From positions 1 through 19,199 of the forward strand of contig JAWXTR010000058.1 of NCBI GenBank assembly GCA_044433365.1: a DNA stretch of 19,199 nt, given 5' to 3'. The translations under genes were made by a program, and so were the position numbers. The notes beneath the pieces were generated by a model. It worked only from the letters and a program-made list of their open reading frames with translations, had not been told where the DNA came from and searched no databases. Shown here in pieces: positions 7,761-14,818 of the stretch. The stretch's first letter is position 1. Each line of letters opens with the position of its first letter. This DNA comes from CAMQVM01 sp044433365. GTDB lineage: Bacteria > Bacteroidota > Bacteroidia > Bacteroidales > Rikenellaceae.

Positions 7761-10589
7761 TTACTTCAACTCCTCTTCTAACTCAATATCCAAGAAAAGA
7801 TATGAGCCACAAGGTACAACCACACCGAGTTTGCTACCATTTATTTGCGATGTAATATCTTGATTTGTCACTAAATCTGTAACTTTTTTAACCTTAGCAG
7901 TTTGGAATGTAATATCCGCTTTTTGATTGCCGGGATTTAAATATCCACCATCGACAAGAGTTAATCGCAGATGTTTTGGAGCAGTTTGAGCAGTAGCCCA
8001 ACCCACTCTACCAACGACAGTTAGCGGAAGCTGTTTTTCACCCTCTACAATTGCATTTTCAACCGTTTTGTAATACTCTTTTGCACTATATGTTTTGCTT
8101 TTTTTAGTGTCGCTGTAGTAGTTGCGACCATCGGTAAAATACTCTTTTAAGATATTTTTGTAGATAGGATGTAGATGATTTTTTATATCACCACGAGGTT
8201 TAGTTGGGTCGGTTGGAGGGGTCATTAGTACCATTCCGTGAGGGTAATTTGGAATAAATTCCAATCTACGCTCACGTACGCCAACTGCATATCGTGTGAA
8301 ATCCCATTCATTAACTTTTCCACCTGGCCATGAGCCATCGGTACGACTAATTACCATATTATCATCTACATTATTTATATCATATTTTGTAAGATCCTTT
8401 ACATTTTGATTTCCAATATAGTCATCGTCTGGATCAAATACACTTAAATGTACAGGGTTTATACTCACAATTTCATCACGTTTTGGAACATACAACAAAC
8501 CTTTTGCTATCATCTCCCAAAGCAAACTGCTATATTCTGGGTCGTGGCTCGAATCCATCACAAAACTAGCACCATTTGCAATATGATAAACTAGCATACG
8601 CATAGAAGGGTTAGGAATACGTTGGTAAGAAATCTGACGTAGACGGTTGTAACATGGATTATCACGAGTAAAACGTGTAGACCATGAGTCCATACTACCA
8701 GCAGCCCATAATCCCATACGTCCTGCAACGCTAATATCCATAGTTTTACTATTCGACTCCTCTAATGAGGCTAAAATCGACTCTTTATACTCGCCAGAGC
8801 GTATATCCTTAAATGCAGGAAGATATACACTAGCGTTCCAAAATAGATATTTATTTCTTATAAGTACTTTTCCTCCTACTTTTTCAAGTGCCTTAGCAGT
8901 TGGAAGTAGGTCATTTTCGATTCCCCATTTTGTACCATCATCGTGCGACTCAATTTCGGCATAAACTTGAATAAGCATCTTGCCATTTAGGTTTTCGGTC
9001 ATCTTCTTTTTTGTATCTGTTGAGTAGTAGTAAAAATCTCTACCATGCCCTACCCACACATCAACACCATGTTCGTTGGCTGCTATAGATTTAGAAAATC
9101 CATCTAAAATTTCCTCTTGAGTTAAAAAACGATTTCTTCTATGGTCGGCTGAGGTTCTAATAACATCATTTGTAATCACTGAACGATCGAAACGCTCGGC
9201 ATTTGCATTTACTTCAACCTCTTTCCCATCTACTGTATATGGCATTTTTTCGTTAATATAGTCCATTTCGTTATAGACTACCGTTTTGGTTTTACTTACA
9301 CCTGCACCACCTAAAAATGCAGGAGCTTTAGGCGAAGTTTTTGCTAATTTCTTAAATTTAGCCTGTTTTTCAGGAGACAAACCCTTTGGATTTGGACCCA
9401 TATAATATAGTGGAAGTGGTGCTCTCTCCCACTCAGGGCGTGCAAAGCTTTCCAACGCTTTTGATAGAGCTTTGCTATTTTCTAACACTTTCGCTAGCTT
9501 GCCCTCTGGTTTTACGGCACCTAGCTCTTCAACCCAATTAGGATTAGTGTAGTCGATTACAGTAATAGTACTACCTCCACTCTGCTCACTTGCCAAGAAT
9601 AGTGAATGGCTTTTTATATCTTTAAACAGTCCATTAGGTGCATCTCTAAGCGATATAACATCACTAAACTCTTGGGTTGGATTGGTAGATACAATATTGA
9701 TTTTATCGCCAAAAAGCGTAACATATTTAATATATTCGCCATCTGGTATAACCTCTGTAGAAATCATACGATAACCTGCTGGTCCAAATTCACCTGGATT
9801 TTTAAACTTGGGATTAAATTCAGCATCTTTTCGACTATCAATATCTGCTGTTGCACCACAAAAACCACTTAAAACATTTCCACCAAAGATAAGCTCTCTA
9901 TTTCCATCTCCTACTAAGTCGTTAACAGCAAAAGGACCAAAAGTTTTAGCTCCTTTACCTGCTTTAAGATTAAATGCTGAATATGGAGTATATGAAAGAG
10001 GCTTAAATTGATAAATAGCACCTTTCGACGAATTGGTATTTATAGAGCTATGAACAACTAAAACATCTTTACCATCTTTTTTCAATGTTCTCATTAGATT
10101 GAAGGCATGAGAATCTGAACCTTCATCAATATTATATGTTCCAGAGTAGATATCTTTTACAAATTTACCTTTTCCATCTACATATATAATATATTTGTCG
10201 AAACCACCGCAAACCACATAAGGCTTACCATCTTCAGCGGTTAAGATAGTGGTTGTAAATAGCGGTGCACTACTATGAGAGTAATTCCACATCAACTCAC
10301 CATTATCGTCAATGCAGTAGAGATTACCATCGGCAGAAGCTGCAACAACCTCGTCGTTTCCATCTCCATCCAGATCGCCCACATTAATATCGTGGTTCAT
10401 AAAACCATCGAGAGAGTTGCTCCAAAGCAGTTTTCCTGCATGGTTCATACAGATTACTGTACCCTCATAACTTGTAGCAATAATTTTCTGCTCACCATCC
10501 ATTGTTGCACCAATTAAGTAGTGTAAAACAATTATTGCCATATTTTTAACAGCACTTTTGGAGCGATATTTTTCACTATTAAATTTCAA
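7761..10589 (-). CDS. FG-GAP propeller / enzyme-like protein, 5' end replaced by MITE
   Basis: An open frame of 942 codons as read from a TTG at 10589. Residues 1-25 are encoded by the MITE and do not belong to the ancestral protein. Native sequence starts at about residue 26 (IGATMDGEQK). Residues 30-340 look like a beta-propeller with FG-GAP calcium-loop motifs (GDLDGDGNDEVV, 71-82; NDLVGDGNRELIFGG, 223-237). About 470-800 is a large aromatic-rich domain with VWVGHGRD (511-518) that I do not recognise, and 850-940 looks like a C-terminal beta-sandwich as found in glycoside hydrolases. A divergent beta-galactosidase gene suggests polysaccharide breakdown. The propeller-plus-novel-domain layout and size recall GH150 lambda-carrageenase, but this is a weak, memory-based comparison. 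Without its signal peptide the product would stay in the cytoplasm. Other possible starts are ATG at 10541 (in the MITE) and 10502 (native). Confidence 0.75.
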   Translation of the reverse strand: MKFNSEKYRSKSAVKNMAIIVLHYLIGATMDGEQKIIATSYEGTVICMNHAGKLLWSNSLDGFMNHDINVGDLDGDGNDEVVAASADGNLYCIDDNGELMWNYSHSSAPLFTTTILTAEDGKPYVVCGGFDKYIIYVDGKGKFVKDIYSGTYNIDEGSDSHAFNLMRTLKKDGKDVLVVHSSINTNSSKGAIYQFKPLSYTPYSAFNLKAGKGAKTFGPFAVNDLVGDGNRELIFGGNVLSGFCGATADIDSRKDAEFNPKFKNPGEFGPAGYRMISTEVIPDGEYIKYVTLFGDKINIVSTNPTQEFSDVISLRDAPNGLFKDIKSHSLFLASEQSGGSTITVIDYTNPNWVEELGAVKPEGKLAKVLENSKALSKALESFARPEWERAPLPLYYMGPNPKGLSPEKQAKFKKLAKTSPKAPAFLGGAGVSKTKTVVYNEMDYINEKMPYTVDGKEVEVNANAERFDRSVITNDVIRTSADHRRNRFLTQEEILDGFSKSIAANEHGVDVWVGHGRDFYYYSTDTKKKMTENLNGKMLIQVYAEIESHDDGTKWGIENDLLPTAKALEKVGGKVLIRNKYLFWNASVYLPAFKDIRSGEYKESILASLEESNSKTMDISVAGRMGLWAAGSMDSWSTRFTRDNPCYNRLRQISYQRIPNPSMRMLVYHIANGASFVMDSSHDPEYSSLLWEMIAKGLLYVPKRDEIVSINPVHLSVFDPDDDYIGNQNVKDLTKYDINNVDDNMVISRTDGSWPGGKVNEWDFTRYAVGVRERRLEFIPNYPHGMVLMTPPTDPTKPRGDIKNHLHPIYKNILKEYFTDGRNYYSDTKKSKTYSAKEYYKTVENAIVEGEKQLPLTVVGRVGWATAQTAPKHLRLTLVDGGYLNPGNQKADITFQTAKVKKVTDLVTNQDITSQINGSKLGVVVPCGSYLFLDIELEEELK

Positions 10590-10679
10590 TGTAGAACCAC
10601 TATATTTTCAATTCAATAGCAAAAAATCTCATTTCCAATAGCACTATTAAAAACACACCAATAATTATTTTACACTACT
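10517..10679. mobile_element. Palindromic MITE copy A, inserted in the lipoprotein gene
   Basis: A 163-bp element flanked by TA (10515-10516 and 10680-10681). The ends AGTAGTGTAAAA / TTTTACACTACT are inverted, and the rest folds back on itself almost throughout around an AACCA centre near 10595-10599. It codes for no protein of its own. Two further copies at 16559-16720 and 19086-19199 define the family. TA flanks point to an IS630/Tc1-mariner type transposase acting in trans; none is in this window. The insertion interrupts codon 38 of the lipoprotein gene. Confidence 0.9.
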
Positions 10680-10793
10680 TACTTTTAAAATGGTGTTTGG
10701 GGTGTCGATTACTTTTACTGCTAAGTTTTCCGAAGTAGAACATGCCGAGCAAAATAACAGCACCGAAGCTGCAATAATTGAAATTTTCCTCAT
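10665..10793 (-). pseudogene. Severed lipoprotein signal peptide of the propeller gene
   Basis: A 42-codon frame starts at ATG 10793: MRKISIIAASVLLFCSAC, then STSENLAVKVIDTPNTILKV, then four residues and a TAA from the MITE. It has a basic N-terminus, a hydrophobic core and a lipobox-like CSAC with C18 as the lipidation site. Removing the MITE and one TA joins ILKV to IGATMDGEQK in the same frame, giving about 955 residues. It is therefore the original 5' end of the gene whose body runs to 7761. In its present form it encodes only a short peptide. Confidence 0.88.
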
Positions 10794-10815
10794 ACTTTTT
10801 AAATTTTGAGTTAGA

Positions 10816-10964
10816 GGGAACTACTAAAATCTCTCAAAACTCAGAATTTAGAACTCCCTAAATATTTTGTACAAATATAACAATTTTTTATTAGGAAAAT
10901 TCAAAATTTAGAATTTTTAAGAAAAGTTCTAAATTCTGAGTTTTAAGAGATTTTAGAAGTTCCC
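10816..10964. repeat. 40-bp inverted repeat in the divergent spacer
   Basis: Arms 10816-10855 and 10925-10964 are reverse complements with two mismatches, separated by 69 bp. It lies between the lipoprotein gene and the beta-galactosidase gene. The loop holds a minus-strand -7-like sequence. It could be a regulatory structure for the divergent pair or the remnant of another palindromic element. Confidence 0.85.
10872..10905 (-). promoter_or_regulatory. Possible promoter of the lipoprotein gene
   Basis: On the minus strand TATATTTG (10872-10879) fits TAnnTTTG, and TTTG at 10902-10905 could be the -33 box, though the 22-bp spacing is slightly long. It is inside the loop of the 40-bp inverted repeat and about 80 bp upstream of the signal-peptide ATG. 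Confidence 0.4.
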
Positions 10965-10997
10965 TTAATTTATAATTACCACTTTAATTGTATAAAA

Positions 10998-11028
10998 TTG
11001 GTATTTTTTAAAAAAAATGATAACTTTG
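10998..11028 (+). promoter_or_regulatory. Bacteroidota-type promoter of the beta-galactosidase gene
   Basis: TTG (10998-11000), 20 bp, TAACTTTG (11021-11028): an exact match to the -33/-7 pattern of Bacteroidota. It gives a leader of about 65-70 nt before the ATG at 11102. Confidence 0.7.
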
Positions 11029-11101
11029 TATTTTGTGAAGTAGATGTACGGAGTTTAAAGAAGTTCACTCTACTTAAATTGATAAATTTAAAAATAAATC
11101 G

Positions 11102-14100
11102 ATGAAAAAAATAGCATTAATTGCTTTATCAATAATTACTGCATTTGAAGTGGCTGCTCAAAGCTCGCTAACAACTAACCGAGTGGAGTGGCAAGACGAA
11201 AAAATAGCCTCTGTGGGAATTTACCCCTCACGCACCGAATTTATGAGCTATAGTAGTAGAGAAGATGCCCTAGAGGGTGACTACAACAAAGCTCGCAAAT
11301 ATCAAGACCTTAACGGTGAGTGGGATTTTATATACAACGAAGATTACCGAAAATTTAATGTCGACAAAATAATTGAATCTCCAGATATGATTGCATGGGG
11401 CAAAATTAAAGTTCCCGGCAATTGGGAGACTCAGGGGTATGGAGCAGCTATATACACCAACCATCCCTATGAATTTGCACCATCAAACCCTACTCCACCC
11501 TCTCTACCTGATGCTGTACCTATCGGAATTTATCATAAAAAGATAAATATCCCTTACGCATGGCTAGATGGTGATATTTTTCTAAATATTGGAGCTGCAA
11601 AATCGGGTGTTTACCTGTATGTCAATGGCGTAAAAGTCGCTTACAACGAAGATTCTAAAAATAGAGCAGAGGTGCTGCTTAACCCTTTTGTTATTGAGGG
11701 TGAAAACGAAATTTGTTTGGTTATGTACCGCTGGAGTACAGGTAGCTACTTAGAGTGTCAAGATTTTTTTCGAATTAGCGGAATTGAGAGAGATGTGTAT
11801 GTCTTTGCTCAACCCAAAACTCGTATCGACGATTTCAAAATTATAGCCTCTATGGACGACTCTACCTACACCAAAGGTGAGTTAAAATTGGATGTTGTTT
11901 TGTCGAATAGCTATAACGGGAGTGAGGATGTAACGCTTTATTACGAAATTATCGACGAAAATGGCGAAATTATAAAATATTACACTGCCGACCGCACTCT
12001 AAAAGCCAATAGCCTCGACACTTTAAAATTTGAAGCCATAATTCCAAATATTAAGGCTTGGAGTGCAGAGAGTCCAAACCTATATACTCTGCTTATGCGT
12101 GTTAGAAAGGATAAACGTTTTATTGAGTTTGTTCCGTTTAAGTTTGGATTTAGAAATATTGAGATTATTGGTAACCAATATCTTGTAAATGGCAAGCCTA
12201 TCCTTATTAAGGGGGTGAATATGCACGAACATTGCGACACTGCTGGTCACCATGTAAATGAAGCCACTTTGCGCAAAGATTTGGAAATAATGAAGCGCAA
12301 TAATATTAACGCAATTCGTTGTAGTCACTATCCTCAGCAGCGTCTTTTCTATGAATTATGTAATGAGTATGGCTTTTATGTGTGTGACGAAGCAAATATT
12401 GAGTCGCACGGTATGGGTTATAGTCTTGAGCAAGGTCGCTCATTAGGAAATAACCGAAATTTCCTTGATGCACACCTTACACGAACAAAAAATATGTTTG
12501 GTCGTAATAAAAACTACTCATGTATTACATTTTGGTCGCTTGGAAACGAAGCTGGCAACGGTTTTAACTTCTACGAAACATATCTATACCTAAAAGGAGC
12601 CGATTCTATTCGCCCTGTGCAGTATGAACGTGCTCTACTAGAGTGGAATACCGATATTTTCTGTCCGCAATACCCTGATGCTGCTACACTAGAAAAATGG
12701 GGCAATAATGATACCGACCGACCATATATCGCCTCAGAATATGCTCACTCAATGGGAAATTCAACGGGAAATATTAAAGAGCTTTGGGAGCAAATACATA
12801 AATATCCAAATCTGCAAGGTGGATTTATCTGGGATTGGGTGGATCAAGGCTTATGGGTAGATGAAGATGGTGGTTATTGGGCTTATGGAGGTGATTTTGG
12901 TAAAAATCTACCATCGGATGGCAACTTTCTATGTAATGGCTTGGTTAACCCCGACCGTATGGAACACCCTGCATTAAAAGAGGTTAAAAAGGCGTATCAA
13001 AATTTCCATTTTGAGCTTATCGACTCTGTAAAAGGTATTGTACGCATAAAAAATGGCAACTTCTTTAAAAACAGTAGCAATTATAGCTTTATATATGAGG
13101 TTATGGGCAATGGTAAGCGTATTCGCTCTGGCTCAATACGTGGTGTAAATCTTGCACCACAAGAGAGTGGCGAATACGACCTATACGTTGAAGATTTACC
13201 TCGCTCAGTAGGCACTGAGTATATGCTAAACCTTTCGGTTAAGAGTACAACTTCTCAAAAAGGGTTGAAAAGCGGCTCAGAGGTGGCTTCAGACCAGTTT
13301 TTAATTAAAAGTGCTGCAAAAAAGAGCAATTATAAAGCCTCTGGCTCAGTTTCTGTAGATGATAATGGGTCGTTTATTACGATTACATCCTCACGAACTG
13401 ATTTTGTGTTTGATAAGCAAAAAGGGGTGGTTAGCTCATATAAAGTTTTACAAAGGGAGTACATCAAAGATGGTTTTGGATTGCAACCTTCATTTTGGCG
13501 AGCACCTACCGATAACGATTATGGTCGTAGAGATCCTCTAAAAATGCAACAGTGGAAAGTGGCAAGTCAAAAATTTAACGTAGAGAGTGTTAAAAGTGCA
13601 GATAATGGTAGCTCTGCGGAGATTACAGTAAACTACTCTCTACCTTACAATAGTTCAATGACAGTTATTTATAAGGTATATGCTACGGGGGTCGTAAATG
13701 TGGATTGTAGCTATAAAGCTGCCACTACTGTAGGTTATATGCCTCGTTTAGGGGTAAGAATGCGACTTACTGACGATTTTTCACATGTTGTATATTATGG
13801 TCGTGGCGATGACGAGAATTATATTGATAGAAATTGGGCATCCGATTTGGGTTACTATACAACTTTAATCGACGATTTTTACTTCCCTTACGTTCGTCCG
13901 CAAGAGAATGGACATCGTAGCGACAACCGTTTTGCCGCTTTTGGTAGAGAAAAATCTGGCTCTGGAGGATTGATGATTGTTGGTGAGAGTGCACCGTTTG
14001 GATTTAATGTTCAACGAAATAGCATCGAAGATTTTGATGGTGAAGAGTCGTCACACCCTTATCAATATGCAAATAAATCGGCATATGAATCGAGAGATAT

Positions 14101-14341
14101 TAAAGATTATCAAAATATTAAGCCGAAACAGACTCATATAAACGATATTAAACCTCGTGATTTTGTTGAGGTAAGTATCGACCATCTTCATAGTGGAGTT
14201 GGTGGTGATGATAGTTGGGGCGCACCTGTTTACGAAAAATATCGCATTGCTCAGGATAGGGATTATAATTGGAATTTTTCACTGGTTCCGATTAAGAGTT
14301 TTTCTGAAGTCTCTTCAGCTGCTACTGTAAGTTATTATTAG
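11102..14341 (+). CDS. Secreted GH2 beta-galactosidase (LacZ type)
   Basis: A 1079-residue glycoside hydrolase family 2 enzyme that hydrolyses terminal beta-galactosides. Residues 1-19 form a Sec signal peptide (MKKIALIALSIITAFEVAA, cut before Q20), so it acts in the periplasm or is exported. Domains in order: GH2 sugar-binding jelly roll (about 60-235), Ig-like domain (about 240-350), TIM barrel (about 352-640) and the LacZ small-chain domain (about 740-1010, with FWRAPTDND). The acid/base is E483 in WSLGNEAGNG and the nucleophile is E546 in ASEYAHSMGN. Length and order match E. coli LacZ plus a signal and tail. It is divergent from the broken propeller lipoprotein, suggesting a shared glycan target. 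No SusC/SusD pair is present. The TAG stop merges into a heptamer array. Confidence 0.95.
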   Translation: MKKIALIALSIITAFEVAAQSSLTTNRVEWQDEKIASVGIYPSRTEFMSYSSREDALEGDYNKARKYQDLNGEWDFIYNEDYRKFNVDKIIESPDMIAWGKIKVPGNWETQGYGAAIYTNHPYEFAPSNPTPPSLPDAVPIGIYHKKINIPYAWLDGDIFLNIGAAKSGVYLYVNGVKVAYNEDSKNRAEVLLNPFVIEGENEICLVMYRWSTGSYLECQDFFRISGIERDVYVFAQPKTRIDDFKIIASMDDSTYTKGELKLDVVLSNSYNGSEDVTLYYEIIDENGEIIKYYTADRTLKANSLDTLKFEAIIPNIKAWSAESPNLYTLLMRVRKDKRFIEFVPFKFGFRNIEIIGNQYLVNGKPILIKGVNMHEHCDTAGHHVNEATLRKDLEIMKRNNINAIRCSHYPQQRLFYELCNEYGFYVCDEANIESHGMGYSLEQGRSLGNNRNFLDAHLTRTKNMFGRNKNYSCITFWSLGNEAGNGFNFYETYLYLKGADSIRPVQYERALLEWNTDIFCPQYPDAATLEKWGNNDTDRPYIASEYAHSMGNSTGNIKELWEQIHKYPNLQGGFIWDWVDQGLWVDEDGGYWAYGGDFGKNLPSDGNFLCNGLVNPDRMEHPALKEVKKAYQNFHFELIDSVKGIVRIKNGNFFKNSSNYSFIYEVMGNGKRIRSGSIRGVNLAPQESGEYDLYVEDLPRSVGTEYMLNLSVKSTTSQKGLKSGSEVASDQFLIKSAAKKSNYKASGSVSVDDNGSFITITSSRTDFVFDKQKGVVSSYKVLQREYIKDGFGLQPSFWRAPTDNDYGRRDPLKMQQWKVASQKFNVESVKSADNGSSAEITVNYSLPYNSSMTVIYKVYATGVVNVDCSYKAATTVGYMPRLGVRMRLTDDFSHVVYYGRGDDENYIDRNWASDLGYYTTLIDDFYFPYVRPQENGHRSDNRFAAFGREKSGSGGLMIVGESAPFGFNVQRNSIEDFDGEESSHPYQYANKSAYESRDIKDYQNIKPKQTHINDIKPRDFVEVSIDHLHSGVGGDDSWGAPVYEKYRIAQDRDYNWNFSLVPIKSFSEVSSAATVSYY

Positions 14342-14431
14342 AGGTTAGAGGTTAGAGGTTAGAGGTTAGAGGTTAGAGGTTAGAGGTTAGAGGTTAGAGG
14401 TTAGAGGTTAGAGACTAGAGGTTAGAGACTA
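14341..14431 (+). repeat. Heptamer array GAGGTTA, thirteen units
   Basis: Ten perfect GAGGTTA units (14341-14410), then GAGACTA, GAGGTTA, GAGACTA. The first G is the last base of the beta-galactosidase TAG stop. The same repeat in degenerate form follows the iorA stop. It occupies most of the upstream region of groES. A run of perfect units suggests recent slippage or expansion, so copy number may vary between strains. Confidence 0.95.
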
Positions 14432-14495
14432 ATACTCAATAACTGAACTAATTATTCATTATTAATTAAAACAATAACAATTAAAAAATAAAAAA

Positions 14496-14768
14496 ATGAA
14501 CATTAAACCATTAGCAGACAGAGTTCTAGTTGAACCAAAAGCTGCAGAGATGAAAACAGCTAGCGGACTTATTATTCCAGATAGCGCAAAAGAAAAACCA
14601 TTAGAGGGAGTAGTTATCGCAGTAGGCAAAGGCACTTCTGAGATTGAAATGGAGGTAAAAGTTGGTGATAAAGTGCTTTACGGCAAATATGCAGGCACTG
14701 AGATTACTTATGATGGCAAAGAGTATCTTATTATGCGCCAAAACGACCTTATGGCGATATTAGACTAA
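14496..14768 (+). CDS. groES: Co-chaperonin GroES (Cpn10)
   Basis: A 90-residue protein of normal length that forms the heptameric lid of the GroEL folding chamber. IKPLADRVLVEPKAAE at the start, the mobile loop around residues 16-34 (SGLIIPDSAKEKPLEG) and the ending EYLIMRQNDLMAIL are all characteristic. It precedes groEL by 50 bp in one operon. The upstream 155 bp consist of heptamer repeats and an AT-rich leader (ACAATAAC...AAAAAATG). I see no CIRCE inverted repeat and no good TAnnTTTG box there, so its promoter is unclear. Confidence 0.97.
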   Translation: MNIKPLADRVLVEPKAAEMKTASGLIIPDSAKEKPLEGVVIAVGKGTSEIEMEVKVGDKVLYGKYAGTEITYDGKEYLIMRQNDLMAILD

Positions 14769-14818
14769 GGCAACTTCTAAGAATCCAACAATTCTAAAAA
14801 TTCTAAAAAATTAAAAAA

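Noticed and set aside
11102..14341. Polysaccharide utilisation locus with SusC/SusD
   Set aside because: No SusC, SusD or regulator gene is present next to the beta-galactosidase within the window.
14341..14431. GAGGTTA array considered as telomere-like sequence
   Set aside because: It resembles TTAGGG-type repeats only superficially, is short, lies between two intact genes and there is no sign of a replicon end.
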